Positions 31,910 through 42,444 of a stretch of DNA of 64,000 nucleotides are shown one piece after another (the first letter of the stretch is position 1; each line of letters opens with the position of its first letter). The stretch lies in assembly GCA_945280365.1 (NCBI GenBank), contig CALYQD010000005.1:1-64000 (forward strand), read 5' to 3'. This stretch comes from an uncultured Apibacter sp. (GTDB lineage Bacteria > Bacteroidota > Bacteroidia > Flavobacteriales > Weeksellaceae). The position numbers and the translations under genes were made by a program. The notes below the pieces were generated by a model. It was not told the DNA's origin and made no database searches. It saw nothing but the letters and a program-made list of their open reading frames with translations.

Positions 31910-33933
31910 TGAAAAAATTTCAAATCTTGATAGGAGTACTTATTTTTTTTGCGTTAACTTTTATCGCACGTATATCCTACTTACAATTGTTTACTGAAAA
32001 ATATAAATTAAACGCAGCAAATACATCTATAAAAGCGGAATACCAAATTCCTTTAAGAGGATATATAATGGATAGAAATGGTAAAATATTAGTAGGAAAT
32101 ACACCTTCCTATGAATTAACCTTTACCCAATCCCAAATGGAAAAAAATTTTGATACCATAGGTTTTTGTAAGTTAGTTAATATAACAAAAGAGGATTTTA
32201 TAAAAAAAATAAAATATATCAAATCGAATAAAAAAATATATAATAATCTGGTTCCAATGACCTTTATGAAAGGACTAACAAGTGAAGATTTAGCAAGGAT
32301 TCAGGAAAAATTATTTAAATATAATGCTTTTTCAATAGTAAGAACTCCTGAACGGAATTATCTTGTACATTCAGCAGGAAATATATTAGGATATATTAAT
32401 GAAGTTAATGAAAAATATATAAAATCCGATTCTAGCTATTATATGCCGGGAAATTTAGCCGGGATGACTGGCGTTGAAAAATCCTATGAAAAGTATTTAA
32501 GAGGGATAAAAGGGGTTAAATATATTCAAAAAGATAGAAGATTGAGAAGTATAGGTTCTTATAAAGATGGAGAATTTGATCAGCAAATGCAAAGTGGAAA
32601 AGATATTACTTTATCAATTGATTATGAATTACAAAATTTAGCAGAAAGACTATTAACAAATAAAAGAGGAGGAGTAGTTGCATTAGATCCTAATAATGGA
32701 GAAATTTTAGTGATGGCCTCATCTCCGGTTATCGATCCATCTGTTTTTGTAGGTAGAGATAAGAATAAGCATATACACACTTTACAAATGGATTCAATGA
32801 ACAAACCTATGTACGACAGGTCTGTCCAAGCATCTTATCCTCCAGGTTCAACATTTAAACTAATAAATGGATTAGCAGCCATGCAAATGGGAGTAATAGA
32901 TGAGAATACAACTTTTGTTTGTAAACATGGTTTTCATTACGGTAATCGTAAAATAGGTTGTCATTGTGGATATTTTTATACTCCCATAACAATAGATAAA
33001 GCAATTCAAAAATCATGTAATAATTATTTTGCAGAAGCCTATGTAAGAATACTTAATAAATACCCGGGCAATATTGAGAAGAGTATTGATGAATGGAGTG
33101 ATATTGTTAAAAGTTTTGCTGTTGGTGAGTTTATGCGTAATGATTTACCAGTAGGAAGTAAAGGCAATATTCCGGATACACACTATTATAATAAACGCTA
33201 CGGAAAAGATAAATGGAATATATATACGATTATATCAAATTCAATAGGTCAAGGTGAAATTTTAGCAACGCCTTTACAAATTGCTAATTATACAGCCGTC
33301 ATTGCTAACAGAGGTTTTTTTTATACCCCTCACATAGTAAAAGCTATTGATGGAAAACCTATAGCGGATCCACAATTTATTATACCCAAACAAACAAAAG
33401 TGGAAAGAAAATATTTCGATATTGTAAATAAAGGGATGAATATGGTGGTATTGTCGGGTACGGGACGTAGAATTTTTACCAATACATTTAGCCAAGAAGG
33501 AAAGACAGGAACCTCTCAAAATCCTCATGGAAAAGATCATTCCATATTTGTTTTAATAGCTCCTGTAGATAAACCCAAAATTGCTGTGGCCGTGGTAGTA
33601 GAAAATGGCGGATTTGGAGCTACTTATGCAGGTCCTATCGCGTCTCTTATAGCAGAACAATATCTTACCGGTACTATAGAGAGAAAGGCAATGGAAGAAA
33701 GTATAATAAAGGCTGATTTTAAAAATGAATATTTGAGGCAATGGAATGATTATTTAAAAAGAACAGGAAAATATATTCCAACGAATTTACCGCAGTCTTT
33801 AAAAGATAGCATTAATAAAATTAAAATAAATAAAAAATTAATTGCTAAAGAAAAGCAAAGATTAATACAAAATATAATTAGTAAAAGTGATACAACAAAG
33901 GCTAAAATATTAGATAATTTTATGGGTGATTAA
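31909..33933 (+). CDS. mrdA: Penicillin-binding protein 2
   Basis: RGYIMDRNGKILVGN; SYPPGSTFK (SxxK); QEGKTGTSQNPHG (KTG). Confidence 0.96.
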   Translation: MKKFQILIGVLIFFALTFIARISYLQLFTEKYKLNAANTSIKAEYQIPLRGYIMDRNGKILVGNTPSYELTFTQSQMEKNFDTIGFCKLVNITKEDFIKKIKYIKSNKKIYNNLVPMTFMKGLTSEDLARIQEKLFKYNAFSIVRTPERNYLVHSAGNILGYINEVNEKYIKSDSSYYMPGNLAGMTGVEKSYEKYLRGIKGVKYIQKDRRLRSIGSYKDGEFDQQMQSGKDITLSIDYELQNLAERLLTNKRGGVVALDPNNGEILVMASSPVIDPSVFVGRDKNKHIHTLQMDSMNKPMYDRSVQASYPPGSTFKLINGLAAMQMGVIDENTTFVCKHGFHYGNRKIGCHCGYFYTPITIDKAIQKSCNNYFAEAYVRILNKYPGNIEKSIDEWSDIVKSFAVGEFMRNDLPVGSKGNIPDTHYYNKRYGKDKWNIYTIISNSIGQGEILATPLQIANYTAVIANRGFFYTPHIVKAIDGKPIADPQFIIPKQTKVERKYFDIVNKGMNMVVLSGTGRRIFTNTFSQEGKTGTSQNPHGKDHSIFVLIAPVDKPKIAVAVVVENGGFGATYAGPIASLIAEQYLTGTIERKAMEESIIKADFKNEYLRQWNDYLKRTGKYIPTNLPQSLKDSINKIKINKKLIAKEKQRLIQNIISKSDTTKAKILDNFMGD

Positions 33934-33936
33934 AAA

Positions 33937-35172
33937 ATGAATAAAATTTTTAGAGGAATAGATTGGTTAATGTTATTTTTATATTTGTTTATAGCCCTAT
34001 TTGGTATAGCAAATATATATAGTGTTGATAGTTCGAGTGGAACTAAGCAATTAATTTGGCTTCTAATATCTTTAACGCTGGGCACTTCCACCTTTCTCGT
34101 TCGCCCGAAATTTTTCGAAAATTTTGCAGGTTTATTTTATATTCTAGGTTTATTCTTACTCGCAGGGGTTTTATTTTTTGGCAGTTATGTTAATGGAGCC
34201 AAAGCATGGTATAGAATCGGAGGATTTAGCCTACAGCCGGTTGAGTTAGCTAAAATTTCTACAGCTCTTATGTTAGCTAATTATATTGACTCACCTAATT
34301 TTAACATAAAAAATAATCAATCGTTAGCAATATCGTTTCTTATAATATTTATTCCTATTGTATTGATACTCTTGCAGCCGGATGTTGGATCAATACTTGT
34401 GTTTATAGCCTATTTTATTGCTTTATACAGAGAAGGTATGACCGGATGGCTATTTGTAATAGGATTTTATTTTTTACTATTGTTTTTAGTATCTATATGG
34501 ATACCTTCTTGGATTATTATATTGATATTAGCTTCATTCATAATTGCATTCTTATTTATATTTAGAAAAAAAATTAGATGGAATCAGCAAATAAATATTT
34601 TATTTATAATAATATTTTTATCCATTTCAAGCCTAGTAAGTATATGTTCTCCATTTATATTTGAAAATTTACCTAAACATCAAAAAGAACGAATTTTAGT
34701 TTTATATGAAGGAGAAAGGAAATATAGAGATACGGCCGGATATAATCTTTTATATTCAAAAACAGCCATAGGGTCAGGAGGTTTTTGGGGGAAAGGATAT
34801 AAACAAGGCAGTGTAACAGCAGGAAAATTTGTTCCAGAACAACAAACTGATTATATATTTTGTACAGTTGGAGAAGAATGGGGGTTTGTCGGATGCACCA
34901 TTTTAATTTGTTTATATACTTGCCTAATAGCTCGTATATACTATTTAGCAGAAACTCAAAAAAGTGCATTTTCCAGAGTTATGGGATACTCATTAGCTTC
35001 TATTTTATTTATGCACTTTTTAATAAATATAGGAATGGTTATAGGTTTATTTCCAACGGTAGGTATTCCATTACCCTTTTTCAGCTATGGCGGTAGTTCA
35101 TTACTAGGTTTTTCATTATTTATTTTTATTTTTTTACGTTTAAATTATTCAGATAGAAATAGACTTATATAA
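33937..35172 (+). CDS. rodA: Rod shape-determining protein RodA (SEDS)
   Basis: QPVELAKISTALMLANYI; QPDVGSILVFIAYF; PLPFFSYGGSSLLGF. Confidence 0.96.
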   Translation: MNKIFRGIDWLMLFLYLFIALFGIANIYSVDSSSGTKQLIWLLISLTLGTSTFLVRPKFFENFAGLFYILGLFLLAGVLFFGSYVNGAKAWYRIGGFSLQPVELAKISTALMLANYIDSPNFNIKNNQSLAISFLIIFIPIVLILLQPDVGSILVFIAYFIALYREGMTGWLFVIGFYFLLLFLVSIWIPSWIIILILASFIIAFLFIFRKKIRWNQQINILFIIIFLSISSLVSICSPFIFENLPKHQKERILVLYEGERKYRDTAGYNLLYSKTAIGSGGFWGKGYKQGSVTAGKFVPEQQTDYIFCTVGEEWGFVGCTILICLYTCLIARIYYLAETQKSAFSRVMGYSLASILFMHFLINIGMVIGLFPTVGIPLPFFSYGGSSLLGFSLFIFIFLRLNYSDRNRLI

Positions 35173-35184
35173 TCAATAAAGATT

Positions 35185-37287
35185 CTAGCTAATTTTTGAC
35201 CATCTAACTTTATTTTTATGATGAGATAAAAAGAATTTTCTTATCGGCCTGTTTTTTTCAAGCATAAGATCAGGATCTTCAAATAATAAATTGTCTACGC
35301 AAGATTTAGATAATGATACAATGGCTTTATCATGTATCAAATCAGCTTTATTAAAATTTATTGTACCACTTTGTTGGGTGCCTAAAATATTTCCGGGACC
35401 TCTTAATTCTAAATCTACTTCGGATATTCTAAATCCATCGTTAGTCTCACACATCGTTGAAATTCTTTTTTGTGCATCATTAGAAAGCTCCAACTTAGTC
35501 ATAAGTATACAATAAGATTGATCAGCTCCTCTTCCGACTCTTCCTCTTAATTGATGTAACTGTGATAAACCGAATTTTTCAGCACTTTCAATGACCATTA
35601 CACTAGCATTGGGTACATTTACTCCCACCTCAATAACAGTAGTGGCAATCATGATTTGAGTTTGATTATTGACAAAACGTTGCATTTCATACTCTTTATC
35701 AGCAGCTTTCATTTTTCCATGAATGATACTTATTTGATAATTGGGCATAGGGAAATCTCTTACTATGCTTTCATAACCATCCATAAGGTCTTTGTAATCC
35801 AAGGTTTCGCTTTCTTCGATAAGCGGATATACAAAATATACCTGTCTTCCTTTTTTGATCTCATTCTTAAGAAAACCAAAAACAGATAATCTGTTTGCGT
35901 CAGTTTTATGAAAAGTTTTTATTTCTTTTCTTCCTTTCGGTAGTTCATCAATTATCGATACATCCAAGTCGCTGTAATAGCTCATGGCTAATGTTCTAGG
36001 TATCGGAGTAGCGGTCATAACAAGTATATGGGGAGGTATTGTATTTTTACCCCATAACCGAGAACGTTGTTCTACCCCAAATCTATGTTGTTCATCAATA
36101 ATAGCTAATCCTAAATTCTTAAATAGCACATTTTCTTCTAAAATAGCATGTGTTCCTACTAATATATTGATTTCACCTGATTGTAGTTTCTCAAATATAA
36201 TTTTTCTTTCTGAAGTCGGAGTCGATCCTGTTAACAAATGAATTGTAATGTCCATTTCAGTGACCAGATCAGTAATACTTTTAAAGTGTTGAACGGCTAA
36301 AATTTCAGTTGGAGCTATCATACAAGCTTGAAAACCATTATCTAATGCTAAAAGCATACATAACAAAGCAACCATAGTTTTCCCACTTCCTACATCGCCT
36401 TGCAATAACCTATTCATTTGAATATTTTTACTTAGGTCTTTACGTATTTCTTTAATTACTTTTTTTTGAGCATTTGTTAAAGTGAAAGGTAAATGGTAAC
36501 TATAAAATTGATTGAAATAGTTGCCAACCTTTGTAAAAGGATGTCCTAAATTTTGACGTTGTCTATGAATTTTTTGTAAACCGAATCCCAGTTGAAAAAA
36601 AAACATTTCTTCAAATTTCAATCGATATTCAGCCTGTTGCAAAGCATTATATGAACTAGGAAAATGTATGTCTTCATATGCTTTTTTACGAGATATTAAT
36701 TTATAATGCACTAAAATATCAGATGATAGATTTTCTTCAATTTGGTTTTGAATATTTAGTAAAATTTCTCTAATAGCTTTTTTAAAAAAGCGTTGATTAA
36801 TACCTCTTTTTTGAATTTTTTCTGAACTAGAATAAACTGGTTCTAGGACAATAGGAGATAGTTTAGTTTCAACAGTTTTTTCAATTTCAGGATGAGCCAT
36901 GGTTAATTTTCCATTAAAAGCATTGACTTTTCCAAACAATATAATCTCTTCATTTAACGGAATGCTCTTAATTAGCCAATTAGTAACATTGAACCATATA
37001 AGTTCCAATTTTCCAGTAGAATCTTCAAAAATTCCAGTTAATCTATTTTTTTTGTTTATATTAGATTCCTTTAATGAAACTATTTTACCTTTTAATTGAA
37101 TTTCAGCTGAAGAGACGCCAATTTGATTTATTTTATATATTTTACTTTTATCGACATATCTATAAGGGAAGTAATTTAAAAAATCTTCGCACGTGTGTAT
37201 ATTAAGCTGTTTTTTTAATAAATTAGCTTTTTCAGTTCCTATACCTTTAACATATTCAATGGAAGATTGAAGATATATCGTACTCAT
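35185..37287 (-). CDS. recG: ATP-dependent DNA helicase RecG
   Basis: LLQGDVGSGKTMVALLCM; IDEQHRFGVEQR; MTATPIPRTLAMSYYSDLDVSIIDELPKGRKEI. Confidence 0.97.
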   Translation of the reverse strand: MSTIYLQSSIEYVKGIGTEKANLLKKQLNIHTCEDFLNYFPYRYVDKSKIYKINQIGVSSAEIQLKGKIVSLKESNINKKNRLTGIFEDSTGKLELIWFNVTNWLIKSIPLNEEIILFGKVNAFNGKLTMAHPEIEKTVETKLSPIVLEPVYSSSEKIQKRGINQRFFKKAIREILLNIQNQIEENLSSDILVHYKLISRKKAYEDIHFPSSYNALQQAEYRLKFEEMFFFQLGFGLQKIHRQRQNLGHPFTKVGNYFNQFYSYHLPFTLTNAQKKVIKEIRKDLSKNIQMNRLLQGDVGSGKTMVALLCMLLALDNGFQACMIAPTEILAVQHFKSITDLVTEMDITIHLLTGSTPTSERKIIFEKLQSGEINILVGTHAILEENVLFKNLGLAIIDEQHRFGVEQRSRLWGKNTIPPHILVMTATPIPRTLAMSYYSDLDVSIIDELPKGRKEIKTFHKTDANRLSVFGFLKNEIKKGRQVYFVYPLIEESETLDYKDLMDGYESIVRDFPMPNYQISIIHGKMKAADKEYEMQRFVNNQTQIMIATTVIEVGVNVPNASVMVIESAEKFGLSQLHQLRGRVGRGADQSYCILMTKLELSNDAQKRISTMCETNDGFRISEVDLELRGPGNILGTQQSGTINFNKADLIHDKAIVSLSKSCVDNLLFEDPDLMLEKNRPIRKFFLSHHKNKVRWSKIS

Positions 37288-37342
37288 AATACAAAAATAA
37301 GAAACTACATTTAATCAACTTAAAATATACATATATAAAAAA

Positions 37343-37366
37343 TGAGAAGGAATTATTTCCTTCTCA
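37343..37366 (-). terminator. Intrinsic terminator after the thioredoxin-fold gene
   Basis: TGAGAAGGAA-ttat-TTCCTTCTCA stem, T-run on the minus strand. Confidence 0.75.
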
Positions 37367-37389
37367 TAAAATTTTATACTAATATCAAA

Positions 37390-38709
37390 TTATTTAATTA
37401 AATTATTAATATTGGAAATTTTAGATGTTATTTTTAATATCTTATTATTTTTATCTAGCAAAAATATAGTTGGAGTACCTGTAACATTAAGTTCTTTTGC
37501 AAACTTACTATCCCAGTATAATAAATCAGAATCATTTAACCAAGGAGTTTCTTTTATAACATTTTCCCAATCCTCTTTATTATAATCTACAGAAAGTCCA
37601 ATAATTTCACCACCAGAATTTTTGAAATTTTCATAAAATTGCTTAATAAATGGCAATTCTTGGTTACAATGTCTACACCATGATGCCCATACTATAATTA
37701 ATTTATATTTGGTTTTAATATCATACAAATTTTGATATTTACCATTTAATTTATGGGTAAATTTTATATTTGGAATTATTTTTCCTTCTTTTATTGAATT
37801 ATTAGTTTTAATGGTTTCTTTAAGTTCCGGACTAATTTCACAAGTTAAAGATTCTGCTCTTTTTATATATTTTTCTGCAAGATTATCAACTCCGTATCCA
37901 TTAAGAAAATTGATAGTAGCTGATAGTATTTCTTGACCTCTGTTAGTATCTTCACCCACTTCATCTAATAAAATTTCTATAGCTTTATCAATCTTATTTT
38001 CCCAATCATTTTGAGTGGAAGCTCCGGTTGTGGACAATTTTAAATAATTGTATAAAAGAGATCTTCCTAAACCGGAAGTATCAAATTCTTCCCCATCATT
38101 CTTTAAATGATTTAATATTAAATTTTTATTCGAGAGAATGTCACCGTTCTCTATTTCTGAATTTTTGATAAGGTCAGAAGTTTTTATATAATATGTTAAA
38201 AAAGGATACTCGGAGATATCAGGTTGCTTTGTAGTAGATATTCTTTGAATTTCATTTTTTAGAGGTAGATAAAATTGGTCTTGTGAGTTATAATATTCTA
38301 AAAAAAATTGTAATTGATTAAGTATGGAATTTTTTTTAATATCAAAATTGATATAATCTTGGTATCTAACATTAATTAAATTACCAGGATTGTTTATACG
38401 AAACTCCCCCGAAGGACCGATTGAGGCGGTAAAATCGATATTGGTATTGTCAGATATAAAGTTGAAATTTTTTTTTGCGTCAAGTAATGAAATTTCAATT
38501 ATTCCAGAATATTTTTCTTTAATAGGAACTGAAAAATCTCCTTTTGAATTGGTGGTTATATTTCCTATAAGTATATCATCAAATGCTCTATCTATTTTTA
38601 CTAATATTCTTTTGTTAGAATAATTAGAGATAGAACCTTTAAAAACAAACTGTGCTTGAGTTAATAAGCAGGTGAGAATTAAAAAAGATGTAATTGAAAT
38701 TTTTTTCAT
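37390..38709 (-). CDS. TlpA/AhpC-like thioredoxin-fold protein (DUF4369-type N-terminus)
   Basis: Signal peptide; FVFKGSISNYSNKRILVKI; active site VWASWCRHCNQELPFIKQF. Confidence 0.88.
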   Translation of the reverse strand: MKKISITSFLILTCLLTQAQFVFKGSISNYSNKRILVKIDRAFDDILIGNITTNSKGDFSVPIKEKYSGIIEISLLDAKKNFNFISDNTNIDFTASIGPSGEFRINNPGNLINVRYQDYINFDIKKNSILNQLQFFLEYYNSQDQFYLPLKNEIQRISTTKQPDISEYPFLTYYIKTSDLIKNSEIENGDILSNKNLILNHLKNDGEEFDTSGLGRSLLYNYLKLSTTGASTQNDWENKIDKAIEILLDEVGEDTNRGQEILSATINFLNGYGVDNLAEKYIKRAESLTCEISPELKETIKTNNSIKEGKIIPNIKFTHKLNGKYQNLYDIKTKYKLIIVWASWCRHCNQELPFIKQFYENFKNSGGEIIGLSVDYNKEDWENVIKETPWLNDSDLLYWDSKFAKELNVTGTPTIFLLDKNNKILKITSKISNINNLIK

Positions 38710-38710
38710 A

Positions 38711-38738
38711 AAAAAGCCTTGTTATTTTTAACAAGGCT
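38711..38738 (-). terminator. Intrinsic terminator or attenuator abutting the next ATG
   Basis: AGCCTTGTTA-tttt-TAACAAGGCT 10-bp stem; minus strand reads ...AACAAGGCTTTTTTATG. Confidence 0.75.
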
Positions 38739-38757
38739 AATTTATAAAATTAAATCT

Positions 38758-39009
38758 TTATATAGATTTTATTCTTCTCTTTTTATATATATAAAGTATT
38801 AAAAATATAGCACTTATAAATAAAAAAGGTACTATAAAATTGATGGGAGTAGTTTTGCCAGGGATACCAATTCCATAAGCTACCGAATCTCCTTCAGCAG
38901 ATGGTATAGGTGGAACTTCTTCTGTTTCAACTACAACTTGCAATATATTGTAGGCAAAAGAATGGCTATAAACTAGGACTATAAGTATTATGGAAAATAA
39001 TTTTTTCAT
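38758..39009 (-). CDS. Small exported/membrane-anchored protein
   Basis: 83 aa: signal peptide, short linker (PPIPSAEGDSVAYGIGIPGKTTPI), C-terminal TM and basic tail. Confidence 0.7.
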   Translation of the reverse strand: MKKLFSIILIVLVYSHSFAYNILQVVVETEEVPPIPSAEGDSVAYGIGIPGKTTPINFIVPFLFISAIFLILYIYKKRRIKSI

Positions 39010-39024
39010 TTCAAATTTACTTTA

Positions 39025-41037
39025 TTATTTAACTATTTTTTTAGTTATTTTCTCACCGGTAATTTGATTAATTACTACTATAACGTACAAAGATGAAGAT
39101 GTAGTATAAATTGGTAGTAGATAGTCATTATTCGTATTAATATTCTTTTCTGTAGAAATTAACTGACCTAAAACGTTAAAAATATTTACTTCAGCCTTTT
39201 GCCAATTTTTGTCAAATTTGACTTTATATTCATTTCCTGTCTTATAAATAGTAGTTAAGCCTGATAGGGCATTGATATCCTCATTTCCTAAGGTTCCAGG
39301 CTCTTTCCAAAAGATTTCGAATCTATCATTAGTAGATTCGTTAAGTTTTGTACTATAAGTAAAGTTTGTATCGATTTCTTTAACTACATTAGTTAATTTA
39401 TCATGAAAATAAAATTTTGCATTTGAATTATCAAAATTTGTTTTTCCTTCATCCACTAAAGGAACCATATTTAATTTAAGCTCTGACTTAAATGTAAATT
39501 CATTTCCCTTATCATTATCATTCAGATTTATACCTACCGGTATAGCAATTCTAGAAGCATCATTTGAATTAATTACATTAATATATAATTTTGTATTTTC
39601 ATATCCAGCTTGAATTCCTCCTGTATTTGATTCCGGTATAGTATATATACTTGTGTCATCGTTATTATTTAAACCTGTTGCTTCCCATTTATTTACTTCT
39701 CCGGTTATGAGATCGGAACCCGCTGCTACATAAGTGTTACCATAAAACGTATTACCTGAATATAATTCAAGATTTAACTGATATTTTTCATTGTTAACTG
39801 AATAGGCAGAACTTCTATTCATTTGTTCTCCCCCTTTAGCGTAAACATTTCCTTTATCAAATTTATAATTTGATGATTTAAAAGTCTGAATACTACTATT
39901 TGTATACAAATTTACTTTTACTCTACTATTTGGGATAGTTTTTATAAAAAAATTGGTCATAGGAGGAATTACACTTAAATCGTCACCTAGTGCCTTTCCA
40001 TCAGGACTGAAGGTTTGTCTTTGATATTTTGTCTTGTATCTTGTATACCCATCAACAACACGTTCCATTATATTACCGTCACTACCAATACCTATAATCT
40101 CGTTATTTCTAATATTTTCTTTTAATAATTCATTTATATCCAAATTAGAAGTATACGGATTAACCATGCGCAACATATTAGTCCAATAGTTGGCATTGTT
40201 TAATTCGTCATTAGTAGTAGATTGATTAAAAGTTATACCGGGAACAAAAGGATCATTTAAATAGGTCCAATAATAGATACCATATCCGTTTGCGCTATTA
40301 GATCCAATTTGATATCCTGTACCGATTCTGTCGATAACAGAGAGGGACAGATTTGAAGATACTCCTCCATCATTAGGACTGGTTCCTGCAACATAAGGAG
40401 ATCCAATAAATGAAATAATATCACTAAGGTTAGAACCACTAGCAAAACTTTCTGCTCTAAAAGAATAATGTTTTCCGGGAATAAATTTTTCATCTTTTTG
40501 GAAAGGATCAAATCTAAATCGATCTTCTCTCCAAGTAAAAACAGGATGTCTCAACCATTTAGTTGCATTGCCCCCGCAATTGTTGTTTATAGAAAATAAA
40601 CCACATATTAAGTCAGGTGCATTGATACTTGAGTTTGAAACATCTTTTACAAATTGTTCATAGGTATAATTTATAAATGGTGTTCCGAAAAGAATTTCAC
40701 CAGATGTTCCAGTTCCATCCGGTAATTTTTTCTGTAAAGTTATTGTTCCAACACTGCGTTTATTAGTTGCAATAATTAATTGACCATACTTTTGTTCATC
40801 ATCATAAGAAAGCACAAAATTTTTAGGAAGACTATTATTTTTTAAAGTACCATCTGATATTTTTATATTACCTTTATTGGTAAATACATCCGAACTGCTT
40901 TCTATAGTTATGTCACCAGTACTATATAGAGTCGTACCTTGACTCACAAAGAACTTCGCCCCACCCGTTGTGGTTATTTGTGAATTGCTTGCAATACAAC
41001 CCAATACAAAAAGTAAGGGTATAAATTTTATTTTCAT
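39025..41037 (-). CDS. T9SS type A sorting domain-containing secreted protein
   Basis: Signal peptide; C-terminal KAEVNIFNVLGQLISTEKN...GEKITKKIVK sorting domain. Confidence 0.88.
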   Translation of the reverse strand: MKIKFIPLLFVLGCIASNSQITTTGGAKFFVSQGTTLYSTGDITIESSSDVFTNKGNIKISDGTLKNNSLPKNFVLSYDDEQKYGQLIIATNKRSVGTITLQKKLPDGTGTSGEILFGTPFINYTYEQFVKDVSNSSINAPDLICGLFSINNNCGGNATKWLRHPVFTWREDRFRFDPFQKDEKFIPGKHYSFRAESFASGSNLSDIISFIGSPYVAGTSPNDGGVSSNLSLSVIDRIGTGYQIGSNSANGYGIYYWTYLNDPFVPGITFNQSTTNDELNNANYWTNMLRMVNPYTSNLDINELLKENIRNNEIIGIGSDGNIMERVVDGYTRYKTKYQRQTFSPDGKALGDDLSVIPPMTNFFIKTIPNSRVKVNLYTNSSIQTFKSSNYKFDKGNVYAKGGEQMNRSSAYSVNNEKYQLNLELYSGNTFYGNTYVAAGSDLITGEVNKWEATGLNNNDDTSIYTIPESNTGGIQAGYENTKLYINVINSNDASRIAIPVGINLNDNDKGNEFTFKSELKLNMVPLVDEGKTNFDNSNAKFYFHDKLTNVVKEIDTNFTYSTKLNESTNDRFEIFWKEPGTLGNEDINALSGLTTIYKTGNEYKVKFDKNWQKAEVNIFNVLGQLISTEKNINTNNDYLLPIYTTSSSLYVIVVINQITGEKITKKIVK

Positions 41038-41133
41038 TTATTAAGTATTTATTAGTTAAAATTTATTTATTAAATATAATATATACTAGTAATGCAAAGA
41101 TAAATAAAAATATTATTCGCAAGCCATTTTTTT

Positions 41134-42330
41134 TTATTTTATTGATTTGTGTTTTGTTAAGATGACAAATTTATCCATATCTATAAATAAATTTCCTTTA
41201 TAATTGTCAATATCATAACTAATTTGAGAAAATAAGTTTTCGGCTATGCTTCTTAGTCCTCTTGCTCCTAAACCTAAGAGCTGGGTTTCTTTTACAATTT
41301 CTTTTAAAACATCTTCAGTAATCGAAAGATCTATATTATCTAATTTAAAAAGGGCCTGATATTGTTTAATTATTGCATTTTTAGGTTTAGTCAAAATTTG
41401 AAGCATTGCATTCTCATCTAACGGCTCTAGATTAGTAATTACCGGAAATCTTCCCAATAATTCAGGAATAAGACCGAAATTTTTTAGGTCGGTTGCATTA
41501 ACTTGAGATAAAATATGCTCTTTTTCAACATTTATATCGGTTGTATTACTAAATCCGATTGTGTTTTTATTTAGTCTGTTTGAGATTATTTTATTAATTC
41601 CTGAAAAAGCACCGCCCGCTATGAATAAAATGTTTTGTGTATTTACTTGAATATATTTTTGATCTGGATGCTTTCTGCCTCCTTGAGGAGGTACATTAAT
41701 AATACTTCCTTCTAAAAGTTTTAATAAGGCTTGTTGTACACCTTCTCCTGAAACATCGCGAGTGATACTAGGATTGTCACTTTTTCTACTAATTTTATCT
41801 ATTTCATCAATGAAAACTATTCCTTGTTCAGCTTTTTCAACATTGTAATCTGCCGCTTGTAATAAACGAGTGAGAATACTTTCTACATCTTCGCCGACAT
41901 AACCGGCTTCGGTTAACACAGTAGCATCTACGATTGTAAAGGGAACATCCAGAAGTTTTGCAATAGATTTAGCAATAAGTGTTTTTCCGGTGCCTGTTTC
42001 GCCAACCATCAAAATGTTTGATTTTTCAATTTCGACTTCCCGATCTACTTCTAAAGAATGAGCTAGTCTTTTATAATGATTATAGACCGCAACAGACAAT
42101 GTTTTTTTTGCATTTTCTTGTCCTATTACATATTGATCTAAAAAATCTTTTATCTCTTTCGGTTTTTTTATTTGAAGTTCAAATGCTTTGTTTTCTTTGT
42201 GATTTTCTTCCTGAGCAACAATATGATGAGCCTGTTCAATACAGTCATTACATATGTGACCATGAAGTCCGGCTATTAACAATTGAACTTCCGATTTTTT
42301 TCTACCGCAAAAAGTGCATTTTTGTTCCAT
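41134..42330 (-). CDS. clpX: ATP-dependent Clp protease ATP-binding subunit ClpX
   Basis: Zinc finger [52 protein letters not shown]. Confidence 0.98.
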   Translation of the reverse strand: MEQKCTFCGRKKSEVQLLIAGLHGHICNDCIEQAHHIVAQEENHKENKAFELQIKKPKEIKDFLDQYVIGQENAKKTLSVAVYNHYKRLAHSLEVDREVEIEKSNILMVGETGTGKTLIAKSIAKLLDVPFTIVDATVLTEAGYVGEDVESILTRLLQAADYNVEKAEQGIVFIDEIDKISRKSDNPSITRDVSGEGVQQALLKLLEGSIINVPPQGGRKHPDQKYIQVNTQNILFIAGGAFSGINKIISNRLNKNTIGFSNTTDINVEKEHILSQVNATDLKNFGLIPELLGRFPVITNLEPLDENAMLQILTKPKNAIIKQYQALFKLDNIDLSITEDVLKEIVKETQLLGLGARGLRSIAENLFSQISYDIDNYKGNLFIDMDKFVILTKHKSIK

Positions 42331-42444
42331 AAGCTTTTATAAAGCTGATATTAATTTAAAATTCAGGCTTCAAAATTAATTTACTTATTAAAATTGAAAC
42401 CTGAAAATATTTTTAATTATTCTTTTAAAGAAAATAAATATGAA

